A DNA stretch of 64,000 nt from an uncultured Microbacteriaceae bacterium (GCA_947487835.1 CANKXX010000003.1:248001-312000); one strand, 5' to 3'; counted from the first letter of the stretch, positions 16,367 to 24,989 are shown. Notes: generated by a model from the sequence alone, not told the origin. Translations and numbers: made by a program.

Positions 16367-17490
16367 GCACCACACAAGCCACCCGTTCCACCCCGACCGC
16401 CGGCCCCAGCCTCCAGCAGGTCACGGCCCTCGTCGCCGGCCGTGAAATCACCATGCGGCTCCGCAGCAAGTCCTTCCTCATCAGCACCGCGATCCTGCTG
16501 CTCGGCGTGCTCGCGTCCGTCGTGATCGGCGGCTTCCAGAGCCAGCAGGGCGTGGACAGGATCCCGGTCGCCGTCGTCGGGTCGGCACAGAGCGCCGTCG
16601 CCGCGTCGGACGCCCTCGAGGCGCAGAGCGCGGGCACCGAGGAGGAGGCGCGGGAGCTCGTGCGCAGCGGCGAGGTCGAAGCCGCGATCGTGCCCGACAA
16701 CTCGGCCGACAACGGCACCGGCATCCTCGTGATCGCCGACGACGCGCCGCCCGCCGACGTGGTGCAGGCCCTCAGCCTCACGCCGCCGGTCGAGCTGCTC
16801 GACGACTCCGCCGAGAACCCGTTCCTCGCCTACCTCGTCGCGCTCGCGTTCGGGCTGGTCTTCTTCATGTCCGCCATGACGTTCGGCGCCACCATCGCCC
16901 AGAGCGTCGTGGAGGAGAAGCAGACCCGCGTCGTCGAGATCCTGATGTCCACCGTGCCCGTGCGCGCCCTGCTCGCCGGCAAGGTGATCGGCAACAGCGT
17001 CCTCGCGTTCGGTCAGATCGCACTGATCGCCGTCGTCGCGACCATCGGCCTGCTCGTGACGGAGCAGACCCCGCTGCTCTCCGCCGTCGGGCCCGCCGTG
17101 CTGTGGTTCGTGGTGTTCTTCCTGTTCGGGTTCGTGCTGCTCGCCGCGATGTTCGCGGCCACCGCATCCCTCGTCTCCCGACAGGAGGACGTCGGCGCCG
17201 TCACCTCCCCCGTGACGATGCTCGTGATGATCCCCTACTTCCTGGTGATCCTCTTCAACGACAACACCACGGTGCTCGGCATCATGTCGTACGTGCCCTT
17301 CTCGGCCCCCGTCGGCATGCCCATGCGCCTGTTCCTCGGCGAGGCGCAGTGGTGGGAGCCGATCGCGTCGCTCCTGATCCTGCTGGCCTCCACCGCGGTC
17401 ACCATCGTGATCGGCTCGCGCATCTACTCGAACTCGCTGCTGCGGATGGGCGGACGCGTGAAGCTCATGGACGCGCTGCGCGGGCGGTAG
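16363..17490 (+). CDS. ABC-2 family transporter permease
   Basis: The 375-residue membrane subunit is NatB/YhaP-like. A short cytosolic N-terminus and TM1 (FLISTAILLLGVLASVVIGG) precede a roughly 130-residue extracytoplasmic loop, followed by five or six TM segments in residues 150-365, including the amphipathic EEKQTRVVEILMSTVPVRALLAGKVIG... coupling region typical of ABC-2 permeases. It overlaps the ATPase gene, so the two form one exporter. A GC-rich hairpin follows 25 nt after the stop. Confidence 0.93.
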   Translation: MSTTQATRSTPTAGPSLQQVTALVAGREITMRLRSKSFLISTAILLLGVLASVVIGGFQSQQGVDRIPVAVVGSAQSAVAASDALEAQSAGTEEEARELVRSGEVEAAIVPDNSADNGTGILVIADDAPPADVVQALSLTPPVELLDDSAENPFLAYLVALAFGLVFFMSAMTFGATIAQSVVEEKQTRVVEILMSTVPVRALLAGKVIGNSVLAFGQIALIAVVATIGLLVTEQTPLLSAVGPAVLWFVVFFLFGFVLLAAMFAATASLVSRQEDVGAVTSPVTMLVMIPYFLVILFNDNTTVLGIMSYVPFSAPVGMPMRLFLGEAQWWEPIASLLILLASTAVTIVIGSRIYSNSLLRMGGRVKLMDALRGR

Positions 17491-17514
17491 CCCCCACGAC
17501 GCGACGGACCGGCG

Positions 17515-17547
17515 ACGGCCCCGTGACCCCTCGGGTTGCGGGGCCGT
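17515..17547 (+). terminator. Hairpin terminator after the ABC exporter operon
   Basis: ACGGCCCCG (17515-17523) pairs with CGGGGCCGT (17539-17547) around a 15-nt loop. A partly T-rich stretch follows (TGTCGCGATTTCG). Confidence 0.65.
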
Positions 17548-17619
17548 TGTCGCGATTTCGGTCGGGTTCGTGCTGATTCGTCCTGTCCGCCGCGCCGCTT
17601 CGTTCGTCCTGTCGGGAGC

Positions 17620-17645
17620 GTCCCTTCGACAGGCTCGGGGACCGT
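17620..17645. repeat. Dispersed repeat family A, single copy
   Basis: One copy reads TCCCTTCGACAGGCTCGGGG and then ACC, with one mismatch to the core of the other copies. It lies between convergent genes. Confidence 0.8.
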
Positions 17646-17707
17646 GCCCGCCCAGCCCAGTCACCTTTGGCGAAGAGAACGGGGACCGTAGGCGGGAACC
17701 GTGCCCG

Positions 17708-18118
17708 CTAGGGGGCGAGGGTGTAGTCGAAGGTCATGTGATGGGTGCCGTCCTCGTCGACCACGAGGGAGCCGGCGCCCGCGATGCCCGCGAGCCCGGC
17801 CGTGCCACTACCGGGCACGATGAGGAAGTGCTCGTCCGCTCGGTCGCTGCCGCTGGTGGATGCCGAGTGGAGGAACGCGAAGGTGCCCTCGCTGCCGTCG
17901 AGCGTCCCCTCGAACGTCTCCATGGCGACGTAGGCGCCGACGCCGAGGTCGGGGTCGTACGCGGTGGTGAAGATGGTCACCGACCCTCCCTCGACCGCGC
18001 CGTGGTACTCCTTGCGCATCGTCGCGACCGACACGTCGAGGGCGACGCGGATCGGCGGCTCCGGGACGATGTCCGCCGGCGTGAAGTCCGTGACCGTGAA
18101 GGTTCCCGTAGCGCGCAT
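17708..18118 (-). CDS. DUF3224 domain-containing protein
   Basis: The 136-residue protein covers the whole DUF3224 family, a single-domain calycin-like beta-barrel. Typical strands are MRATGTFTVTDFTP, a KEYHGAVEGGSVTIFTTAYDP segment and AYVAMETFEGTLDGSEGTFAFLHS, with a C-terminal GTHHMTFDYTL. The family is widespread in actinobacteria and often annotated with ligand-binding or cyclase-like folds; its function is not established. The ATG at 18118 follows TAGAGT by 6 nt on the minus strand, so a leaderless message is expected. It is divergent from an SDR gene. Confidence 0.85.
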   Translation of the reverse strand: MRATGTFTVTDFTPADIVPEPPIRVALDVSVATMRKEYHGAVEGGSVTIFTTAYDPDLGVGAYVAMETFEGTLDGSEGTFAFLHSASTSGSDRADEHFLIVPGSGTAGLAGIAGAGSLVVDEDGTHHMTFDYTLAP

Positions 18119-18239
18119 GCCAGGACTCTAGACCTGGCGACCGACACGCGCGATCGATCGAGTCACCTCGTCGGCAGTAGGCCGATGCGCGGGCTCACCG
18201 GGTCGCGGCCGCCGAGTTCCCCCCGCCTAGGCTGGTCAC

Positions 18240-18950
18240 ATGACGAATGGCGAGCAGGGCTCCGCGCCCGTCGGTGGACGCCCGGTCGCGTTGGTGACCG
18301 GGGCGACGCGAGGCATCGGCCGGGCGATTGCGGAGGAGCTGGGCCGCACGCATCACGTGCTCGTGGGCGGCCGGAGCGCGGATCAGGTCGCCGCCGTCGT
18401 CGCCACCCTGCCGTCAGCCGAGGCGTTCGTGGGGGATCTGGCCGCTGATCCCATGCCGGAACTGCCCGAGCGGCTCGACGTGCTCGTGCACTCGGCCGGC
18501 GTCGAGGAGGGAGTGCGGATCGCCGACACCCCGATCGACACCTGGCGCCGCGTGTTCGAGGTCAACGTCTTCGCCGTCGCCGAACTCACCCGCCGCGCGC
18601 TTCCGGCGCTCCGGGCGAGCCAGGGCATCGTCGTCGCGATCAACAGCGGGTCCGGATTCGTCTCGGGACCCGGCGGCGGCATCTACGGAGCCTCGAAGTT
18701 CGCGCTCCGCGCGCTCACCGATGCCCTGCGGGAGGAGGAGCGCCCGCACGGCGTCCGGGTGTCGAGCATCCACCCCGGGCGCACCGACTCCGACATGCAG
18801 CGCGCCCTCACCGCGAAGCTCGGCGAGACGTACGACACGGACTACTTCCTCGCGCCGGAGGACGTCGCGGCGGCCGTGCGCACCGTGGTCGACCTGCCCG
18901 CCCGCGGCACGGTGGAGACGCTGTCGGTCCGGCCCACCCGCCGCCGCTGA
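18240..18950 (+). CDS. Short-chain dehydrogenase/reductase
   Basis: The 236-residue Rossmann-fold oxidoreductase has the classical SDR layout: nucleotide loop TGATRGIGRAIA near residues 20-31, VLVHSAG strand, INSGSGF (catalytic Ser region) and YGASK with catalytic Tyr/Lys near residues 150-154, then SIHPGRTDSDMQ. The first loop TGATRGIG and the basic residue after the second strand (GGRSADQ) favour NADP(H). The substrate is unknown. The ATG lies 6 nt after TAGGCT, consistent with leaderless expression. The 3' end is followed by a family B repeat cluster. Confidence 0.92.
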   Translation: MTNGEQGSAPVGGRPVALVTGATRGIGRAIAEELGRTHHVLVGGRSADQVAAVVATLPSAEAFVGDLAADPMPELPERLDVLVHSAGVEEGVRIADTPIDTWRRVFEVNVFAVAELTRRALPALRASQGIVVAINSGSGFVSGPGGGIYGASKFALRALTDALREEERPHGVRVSSIHPGRTDSDMQRALTAKLGETYDTDYFLAPEDVAAAVRTVVDLPARGTVETLSVRPTRRR

Positions 18951-18982
18951 CCCGTCCTGCCGACGCCTCGCCGACCTTCCGC

Positions 18983-19191
18983 CCCTGCCCAGGCAGCGGC
19001 ATCGTTTCGCCTCCGGTTCCTCGCCCCTGCCCGGGCAGAAGGATCGTGCGCAGCTTTAACCTGGGCAGAAATCCTCTGCCTGGGCAGGGACAGGGGGAAG
19101 CAGTGGGCAGGGCAGCGGGCAATGGGCTCCTGCCCAGGCAGAAGGATCTTGCGCAGCTTCAACCTGGGCAGGAACCCACTGCCTGGGCACG
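18983..19191. repeat. Dispersed repeat family B, one partial and two full copies
   Basis: Full copies at 19026-19088 and 19129-19191 are about 63 bp each. A CTGCCCAGGCAG-like end, an AAGGATC block, a central TGCGCAGCTT, then CTGGGCAG and a terminal CTGCCTGGGCA give overall dyad symmetry. A partial unit starts at 18983. The copies differ by a few bases. No ORF inside them is convincing. Another copy lies at 34634-34700. Confidence 0.8.
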
Positions 19192-19283
19192 GGAGGCGCC
19201 AGCCGCACACGCATCCGCTCTTGCGCACGCACGCCGTTCCTGGCAGATTAGGCGGGCTCCTGTTCCTGACGTTAGGTGATGAA

Positions 19284-19325
19284 GTGACGGGCATCGAGGG
19301 TTTCGCGCCGCTATCCGCGCGCTGA
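19284..19325 (+). CDS. Candidate leaderless leader peptide (13 aa) upstream of ABC-F gene
   Basis: The GTG at 19284 lies exactly 6 nt after TTAGGT (19272-19277), the spacing of other leaderless starts here. It encodes MTGIEGFAPLSAR and a stop. It is 61 nt upstream of the ABC-F start, before a hairpin that covers the ABC-F ribosome site. Short ORFs of this kind sense ribosome-targeting antibiotics in attenuator-controlled resistance genes. No transcript data are available, so this remains inference. Confidence 0.4.
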   Translation: MTGIEGFAPLSAR

Positions 19326-19347
19326 CGACCGTCGATCGCCGCATCCG

Positions 19348-19383
19348 GCTCCGGTCCCAGCGCCCCGCTGAGACCTCAGGAGC
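19348..19383 (+). promoter_or_regulatory. Hairpin sequestering the ABC-F ribosome binding site
   Basis: Nested arms GCTCC/GGAGC, GGTC/GACC and AGCG/CGCT close a stem-loop whose 3' arm contains the CAGGAGC Shine-Dalgarno sequence of the ABC-F gene. In this fold translation initiation would be blocked, as in translational attenuators. Confidence 0.5.
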
Positions 19384-19386
19384 ACC

Positions 19387-20988
19387 ATGTCACTCCCCAA
19401 GAACGCATCCATCACGCTGTCCGACGTCGGCCTGCGCTGGCCCGACGGCAGCACCGCGCTGACGGGGCTGTCCGGCAGTTTCGGCACCGGCCGCACCGGA
19501 CTCGTCGGCGCCAACGGCGCGGGCAAGTCCACGCTGCTGCGCCTCATCGCCGGTATCCTCGCCCCGACAACCGGGCGGATCACCACCACCGGTGACGTCG
19601 CGTACCTCCCGCAGACGCTCACGCTCCGGCACGAGACCACCGTGGCCGAGCTACTCGGCATCGCCGACACGCTCGCGGCGCTCCGCGCGATCGAGTCGGG
19701 CGACGTGGACGAGCGGCACTTCGACGCCATCGGCGACGACTGGGACATCGAGACCCGCGCGGACGAGGCCCTCCGGGACGTCGGGCTGAGCGCGGCCGAC
19801 CTGGATCGGCGGGTCGACGAGGTCTCCGGCGGCGAGGCGATGCTCGTGGCCATCACCGGCCTGCGCCTCCGCCGCACGCCGATCACCCTGCTCGACGAGC
19901 CGACGAACAACCTCGACCGCGGCGCGCGAGCCCGGCTCACCGGGCTCGTGACGACCTGGCCGGGGACGCTGGTCATCGTGAGCCACGACACGTCGCTCCT
20001 CGAGCACGTGGACGACACGGCGGAACTGCACGGCGGCAGGCTCTCCGTGTTCGGTGGCCCGTACAGCGCGTGGCGGGAGAACCTCGACCGGGAGCAGAGC
20101 GCCGCGGCGCAGGCCGCCCGCAGCGCGGAGCAGGCCGTGAAGGTGGAGAAGCGCCAGCGCATCGAGGCCGAGACGAAGCTCGCCCGGAAGGCCCGCACCG
20201 CCAAGACGAATCGGGAGAACCGGCGGGCGCCGAAGATCGTGCTGAACCAGTGGGCGTCCGACGGCGAGGTGACGGCGGGCAGGGTGCGCACAGAGGCGGC
20301 CGCCCGGATGGCGTCGGCGCAGGAGGCCCTCGACGCGGCGGAGGCGCGGGTGCGCGACGACGAGCACATCCACCTCGAGCTCCCGGATCCCGGCGTTTCG
20401 CGCGGCCGCCGCATCGCGGAGCTGCAGGGCACGGACCGCACGTACGTGCTGCAGGGCCCCGAGCGCGTCGCCCTCGTCGGGCCGAACGGGGTGGGCAAGA
20501 CGACCCTGCTCGAGGACCTGGTGCTCCGCCGGCCGGCCCGACCGGGGACTGCGGGAGCGGCCCTGCTGACCGACCGGGTCGGCTACCTCCCCCAGCGCCT
20601 CGACGACCTGGACGAGCAGGCGAGCGCCCTCGACAACGTGCGCGCCGCCGCACCGGAGGTCGCGCCCGGCGTCATCCGGAATCGGCTCGCGCGCCTCCTG
20701 CTGCGCGGCGACAGTGTGCACCGGCCGGTGCACACGCTGTCGGGTGGTGAGCGCTTCCGCGTCTCCCTGGCCCGGCTGCTGTTCGCCGAGCCTCCGGCGC
20801 AGTTGCTCGTGCTCGACGAGCCGACCAACAACCTCGACATCCAGAGCGTCGACCAGCTCGTGGATGCACTGCGCAGCTACCACGGCGCCCTGCTGGTCGT
20901 GAGCCACGACGATGCGTTCCTCGCCCGGCTGGACCTCGACACCGTGCTCGCCCTGGACGCCGCCGGGGGGATCACGCAGGAGGGCTGA
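19387..20988 (+). CDS. ABC-F family ATP-binding protein
   Basis: The 533-residue protein has two tandem nucleotide-binding domains and no membrane segment. NBD1 has Walker A GANGAGKSTLLRL, signature VSGGEA and Walker B LLDEPTNNLD. NBD2 has GPNGVGKTTLLEDL, LSGGERFRVSLARLLF and LLVLDEPTNNLD. The linker between them (about residues 235-320) is a basic, helical segment, where ABC-F proteins enter the ribosome. Known members either confer resistance to ribosome-targeting antibiotics by displacing the drug or act as translation factors; sequence alone does not decide. The leader arrangement upstream favours an inducible resistance role. Confidence 0.92.
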   Translation: MSLPKNASITLSDVGLRWPDGSTALTGLSGSFGTGRTGLVGANGAGKSTLLRLIAGILAPTTGRITTTGDVAYLPQTLTLRHETTVAELLGIADTLAALRAIESGDVDERHFDAIGDDWDIETRADEALRDVGLSAADLDRRVDEVSGGEAMLVAITGLRLRRTPITLLDEPTNNLDRGARARLTGLVTTWPGTLVIVSHDTSLLEHVDDTAELHGGRLSVFGGPYSAWRENLDREQSAAAQAARSAEQAVKVEKRQRIEAETKLARKARTAKTNRENRRAPKIVLNQWASDGEVTAGRVRTEAAARMASAQEALDAAEARVRDDEHIHLELPDPGVSRGRRIAELQGTDRTYVLQGPERVALVGPNGVGKTTLLEDLVLRRPARPGTAGAALLTDRVGYLPQRLDDLDEQASALDNVRAAAPEVAPGVIRNRLARLLLRGDSVHRPVHTLSGGERFRVSLARLLFAEPPAQLLVLDEPTNNLDIQSVDQLVDALRSYHGALLVVSHDDAFLARLDLDTVLALDAAGGITQEG

Positions 20989-21056
20989 CCCGCCGGGCGG
21001 CGAGGTGAAAGCACCCGCCGACGGCGCTGTCCCACGGCGCCGTCAGGCGGCGGGCG

Positions 21057-21419
21057 TCAGGCCCAGCAGAGGCAGAACGGATGCCCGGCGGGGTCCGCGT
21101 AGACCTGGAAGCCCTCGTCCGATCCGGTGTCCTCGGCCGCGCGGAGGAGCACGGCGCCCAGCGCGACGACCTCCTCGTGCGCCTCGGTCACGTCGTCGAC
21201 GTAGAGGTCGAGATGCACCTGCTGGGGCTCCCCGTCCGGCCAGTCCGGCGGCACGTGATCCGGTGCCAGCTGCGCCGCCACCCGCGGCTCGCCGTCGACG
21301 AGCACGGTGTGCCAGTCGTCGTCCTTCTCCACGGTGCCCTCGAGGAGGCGGGCCCAGAACGTGCTCTCGATTTCGAGGTCCGCGGTGTCGAACACGACGA
21401 CCTGACGAGCGATTCTCAT
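21057..21419 (-). CDS. VOC-family (glyoxalase/bleomycin-resistance fold) protein
   Basis: The 120-residue protein has paired beta-alpha-beta-beta-beta units of the vicinal oxygen chelate fold: ARQVVVFDTADLEIESTFWARLL, QVHLDLYVDDVTEAHEEVVALGA and VYADPAGHPFCLCW. The metal-ligand pattern (His in QVHLDL, C-terminal segment) is only partly clear, so catalytic activity is uncertain. The ATG at 21419 is chosen over the one four codons upstream because TTGGAT lies 6 nt before it, matching the local leaderless spacing. Confidence 0.85.
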   Translation of the reverse strand: MRIARQVVVFDTADLEIESTFWARLLEGTVEKDDDWHTVLVDGEPRVAAQLAPDHVPPDWPDGEPQQVHLDLYVDDVTEAHEEVVALGAVLLRAAEDTGSDEGFQVYADPAGHPFCLCWA

Positions 21420-21509
21420 GCCGTCATCCAACCCTGCGGCGATCGCCCCGACAAGGGACGGCCGCCGCTCGGCACAGCGAGACAGTCACGGGCCCCGCCC
21501 GATGACCGC

Positions 21510-22256
21510 CTACGCGGCGGGATTGAGGATCGCGACGGCAGCGTCGTAGCGGTCCTCGGTCTCGGCGAACCGGAGGAACTTGACGGCCTCGACGAGAATC
21601 TCCGTGGCGTCCGGCTGCGTCTCGAGCAGGGCCATGACCTCGTCGGCGAACGCGTCGAGCGGGAGGGCGTGCTCGTTCGCCGAGTGACCGGGCAGGAGCT
21701 CGGTCCGGACGGCGGGCGGCACGAGCTCGATGACCTGCACCGTGGTGTCGGCGAGCTGCAGCCGGATGCTCTCCGTGAACTGGTGGATGAACGCCTTCGT
21801 GCCGTTGTAGGTCGGGGTGGCGGCGAGGGGCGTGTGCGCGAGACCGGAGGAGACGGTCATGAGCGTGGAATCCGGTCGGGTCTGGAGGTGGTCGAGGAAG
21901 GCGTCCACGAGGCGCAGCGGTCCGCCGACGTTGGTGTCGACGATGCGCTCGGCCTCCGTGAGGAAGCCGGGGCCCCGTACGTCCTCGACGGCCATGACGC
22001 CGGCCATCGCGATCAGCACGTTGAGCTCCGGGTGGCGCTCGAGAACCTCGTCGCGCGCGGTCAGCACGGAGGCGGCATCCGTGGTGTCGATGACCACTAT
22101 CGCGAGCGAGTGCTGCTCGGCGAGCCGGGCGAGCACCTCGGCGCGACGCCCGCCCACGATGACGGTGTTCCCCGCGGCCTGGAGCCGCAGCGCGAGGGCG
22201 AGGCCGATGCCGCTGGTCGCGCCGGGGATGAAGATGGTGTTTCCGGTGATGTTCAT
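21510..22256 (-). CDS. Short-chain dehydrogenase/reductase (DltE-like)
   Basis: The 248-residue classical SDR has an IPGATSGIGLALALRL nucleotide loop near residue 11, VLIAMAGVM strand, VSSGLA (Ser) and YNGTKAFIH with catalytic Tyr/Lys near residues 155-159. PPAVRTELLPG follows in the substrate loop. The pattern resembles DltE-type oxidoreductases. The start is ATG at 22256. It is divergent from an XRE/MmyB regulator with about 100 bp between them, a very common actinobacterial pairing in which the regulator controls the dehydrogenase. Confidence 0.92.
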   Translation of the reverse strand: MNITGNTIFIPGATSGIGLALALRLQAAGNTVIVGGRRAEVLARLAEQHSLAIVVIDTTDAASVLTARDEVLERHPELNVLIAMAGVMAVEDVRGPGFLTEAERIVDTNVGGPLRLVDAFLDHLQTRPDSTLMTVSSGLAHTPLAATPTYNGTKAFIHQFTESIRLQLADTTVQVIELVPPAVRTELLPGHSANEHALPLDAFADEVMALLETQPDATEILVEAVKFLRFAETEDRYDAAVAILNPAA

Positions 22257-22357
22257 GTCTCGAGCCTGCGGCCCGTCCGCTGTCCGCGGGAGAGGAGCGC
22301 TTGTCGTAGGACCGGCGGTCCCTCCCTCCGCCCGTGCGCGGCGCCGATAATGAGCGG

Positions 22358-23209
22358 ATGGATCGCCCTGCCCTCGCCGGTTTCCTCCGCTCCCGTCGAG
22401 AGGGGCTGCGCCCCGAGGACGTGGGGCTGTCCGCGGGCGCACGGCGGCGCGTGCTCGGGCTGCGCCGCGACGAGGTCGCCGTGCTGGCGGGAATGTCCAC
22501 GGACTATTACGTGCGGCTGGAGCAAGCGCGGGGGCCGCAGCCCTCGGAGCAGATCCTCGCCGCTCTGGCGCGGGCGCTTCGCCTCAGCAATGACGAGCGG
22601 GACTACCTTTTCCGGCTGGCCGACCACTCCGCCCCGCGCCGCACTCCCCTCGACACTCACGTGGCGCCCGGGCTGATGCGCGTGCTCGACCGGCTCGAGG
22701 ACACCCCGGCCCTCATTCTGTCCAGCCTGGGCGACACGCTGATGCAGAACCGGCTGGCCGTGTCCCTCCTCGGGGACCACTCGGTGCACACGGGCCTCGC
22801 CCGGAGCAGCGTGTATCGCTGGTTCACCGATCCGGCCGAGCGCGAGCTGTATCCCGCCGAGGACCGCGCCCGGCAGGGCCACGCCCAGGTGGCCGGCCTG
22901 CGGGTCGCCTATGGCGCCGACGGCGAGGCCTCGCGCGCGGGCGCGCTCGTGCGTGAGCTGCGGAAACGGAGTCCGGAGTTCACCGCCGTCTGGGAGAGCC
23001 ACACCGTCGCGACGCGCTTCGATGACCACAAGACGCTGATCCACCCGGAGCTCGGGTCGATCGAGCTCGACTGCCAGGCGCTGTTCACCGAGGACCAGGG
23101 CCAGGCGCTGCTGGTGCTCACCGCGGCGCCGCGGAGCGAGGCGGCCGACAAGATCGCGCTGCTCGCGGTCGTCGGGCAGCAGCGCTTCGCCCCGGCCGGC
23201 GACCGATAG
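22358..23209 (+). CDS. XRE-family regulator with MmyB-like ligand-binding domain
   Basis: The 283-residue protein has an N-terminal lambda-repressor-like helix-turn-helix (RRRVLGLRRDEVAVLAGMSTDYYVRLEQARG, about residues 27-57). The C-terminal MmyB/MLTR domain (about residues 100-275) carries LMQNRLAVSLLGD, SVYRWFTDPAERELYP and LDCQALFTEDQGQALLV. That domain is thought to bind fatty-acid-like ligands. The ATG at 22358 follows GATAAT by exactly 6 nt, so the message is probably leaderless. It is divergent from the DltE-like SDR, its likely target. Confidence 0.92.
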   Translation: MDRPALAGFLRSRREGLRPEDVGLSAGARRRVLGLRRDEVAVLAGMSTDYYVRLEQARGPQPSEQILAALARALRLSNDERDYLFRLADHSAPRRTPLDTHVAPGLMRVLDRLEDTPALILSSLGDTLMQNRLAVSLLGDHSVHTGLARSSVYRWFTDPAERELYPAEDRARQGHAQVAGLRVAYGADGEASRAGALVRELRKRSPEFTAVWESHTVATRFDDHKTLIHPELGSIELDCQALFTEDQGQALLVLTAAPRSEAADKIALLAVVGQQRFAPAGDR

Positions 23210-23250
23210 TCGGTCTGGTTCGGCTCCGCGATCCGCTTGTCGCGGGCACG

Positions 23251-23284
23251 AAAAAGCCCCGCTCGTCCGAGGACGTGCGGGGCT
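23251..23284 (-). terminator. Intrinsic terminator of tRNA-Arg
   Basis: On the minus strand AGCCCCGC and GCGGGGCT form an 8-bp stem with a 14-nt loop, followed by a TTTTT tract (AAAAA at 23251-23255 on the plus strand). It lies directly downstream of the tRNA-Arg gene. Confidence 0.85.
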
Positions 23285-23290
23285 GATCTG

Positions 23291-23363
23291 TGCGCCCGGA
23301 GGGATTCGAACCCCCAACCTTCTGATCCGTAGTCAGATGCTCTATCCGTTGAGCTACGGGCGC
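23291..23363 (-). tRNA. tRNA-Arg (anticodon ACG)
   Basis: The 73-nt gene folds as a cloverleaf: acceptor GCGCCCG/CGGGCGC, anticodon stem TCTGA/TCAGA around loop CTACGGA (anticodon ACG, read as ICG) and T-loop GGTTCGAATCC. CCA is not encoded. It should decode CGU and CGC, the main Arg codons in this GC-rich genome. Confidence 0.96.
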
Positions 23364-23519
23364 GTGACCTGCTTGTTCCCGGGTTTCCCCGGCAGAAGGC
23401 CAAGGTCGAGGATACATGCAATGCGGGCCGGCCGCGAATCGAGCGCTCGATCGGGACCCCGCGGGAAGCGCCGGGCGAGGGGTGCTCGCCTGGCGCTTCC
23501 CGGCGCTTCCCGGTGCGGA

Positions 23520-24839
23520 TCAGGCGGCGGGTCCCGCCGCCAGGGTGACGGTGGCCTGCTGCGCGACGCCCGAGGCGTCCGTCCAGGCGATGCTGACGCG
23601 GTCGCCCGGCTCGTGCGCGGCGACCGCCGCGCTGAGGGCGGCGGAATCCGTGACCGCGACCCCGTCGACCGTCGTGATGGTGTCGCCCGCGGCGAGTCCG
23701 GAGGTGGCCGCGGGGCCGCCGGTCAGGACCCCGCCGAGGAGCGCGCCGCCCGTGATCTGCGCACCCGCCGCCGCCGTGTCCGCGAGAGCCACGCCGAGAA
23801 ATGCGGGGGTGCCGATCTCGACCGTGCCGGACTCGACGCCCGACTTGATCTGCTCGGCCACGGCGAGCGCCGTGTCGATCGGGATGGCGTATCCGGTGAC
23901 GACGGCGGATCCCGACGACGCCGCGGTGACGATTCCCACCACCTCGCCCTCCGCATCCACCAGCGGACCGCCCGAATCGCCGGACACGACGTAGGCGCTG
24001 ACCATGATGAGGTCGGCCAGGGTCTCCCCGCCGCCCGTCGACTCGTCCGCCACGGTGATGCTCTCGTCGGTGTCGAGCACGCTCCCGGTCGCCGCGACGA
24101 GGTCCCCCGTGCCCTCGGCGTTGCCCACCGACGTGACCGTGTCACCCACGGCGACCGCATCCGCCTCGTCGATCGTCGCGGCCTGCAGCCCGGACGCGCC
24201 GTCGATCTGCAGCACCGCGACGTCGTTCGTCACGTCCGTGCCCACGACGCGCGCCTCGTAGGTCTCCCCCGTCGACTCGACGGTGACCTCGACGGTGGTC
24301 GACCCCTCGACCACGTGGTTGTTCGTGAGGATGGTGCCATCCGAGTCGAGGATGACGCCGGTGCCCGCGGACTCGCCCTGGCCGTAGTAGAGGTCGGAGA
24401 CGATCGTGACGACGCCGACCTCCTGGGCATCGGTCGCGGCGACCGGGAGGGTCTGCTGCGTCGCGCCGGAGGTGCCGGAGCCGGAAGTGCCGTACGGGTC
24501 GTACCCGTACGTGCCCGGGTAGTAGTCGAGGGACGGCGCCTGGGGCACCGTGTACGGGGCGACGGCCGTGATCGCACCGCCGCTTGTCGCACCGGCGACG
24601 GTGTCGGTCACGCCGTGCGCGGCGTACCCGACGCCGAAACCTCCGGCGCTGAGGGCCAGCGCGCATGCCGCGGCTCCAGCCACGAGGGATGTCCTGCGGC
24701 GGTACCACGGTCGCCCGGGCGCCGCGGAGGCGGCGAGTGCGGCGGGGGCTTCCGCGGTCGCGGTGGGGACCGTGGGGTTGGGGATGGTGGGCGTCGCGGC
24801 CGGCTCGGCCTCGGGCTGGGTGTTCTGCGTCTCGATCAT
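23520..24839 (-). CDS. Membrane-anchored trypsin-like serine protease with PDZ domain (HtrA-type)
   Basis: The 439-residue protein has a cytosolic Pro/Thr-rich N-terminus, one TM or signal-anchor segment (LVAGAAACALALSAGGFGVGYAA, about residues 52-74), a trypsin-like domain with His in NNHVVEG, Asp in NDVAVLQ and Ser in SGDSGGPL, and a C-terminal PDZ domain (AATSGLAAGDTITTVDGVAV). This is the layout of actinobacterial HtrA/PepD-like extracytoplasmic quality-control proteases. The ATG at 24839 follows GGAAGGA. A Tyr/Gly-rich spacer (YYPGTYGYDPYGTSGSG) between anchor and protease is unusual. Confidence 0.92.
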   Translation of the reverse strand: MIETQNTQPEAEPAATPTIPNPTVPTATAEAPAALAASAAPGRPWYRRRTSLVAGAAACALALSAGGFGVGYAAHGVTDTVAGATSGGAITAVAPYTVPQAPSLDYYPGTYGYDPYGTSGSGTSGATQQTLPVAATDAQEVGVVTIVSDLYYGQGESAGTGVILDSDGTILTNNHVVEGSTTVEVTVESTGETYEARVVGTDVTNDVAVLQIDGASGLQAATIDEADAVAVGDTVTSVGNAEGTGDLVAATGSVLDTDESITVADESTGGGETLADLIMVSAYVVSGDSGGPLVDAEGEVVGIVTAASSGSAVVTGYAIPIDTALAVAEQIKSGVESGTVEIGTPAFLGVALADTAAAGAQITGGALLGGVLTGGPAATSGLAAGDTITTVDGVAVTDSAALSAAVAAHEPGDRVSIAWTDASGVAQQATVTLAAGPAA

Positions 24840-24989
24840 GATGTCCTTCCTCGTTCCTGCTGATACGAGGAAAGCCGCGGATGCTATGAGCGCCCGATGA
24901 GCAAGATTGGCGGGCGCCAAGGGTTGCTATGCGTGCCCTATGAGCGTCCGGTGGCGGGGACTCTGAGCGGGCCTGCGAATCGCGACCAT

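Noticed and set aside
18983-19191. CRISPR-like array
   Set aside because: The repeated units are themselves palindromic, contiguous and vary in length. There are no uniform unique spacers and no cas genes.
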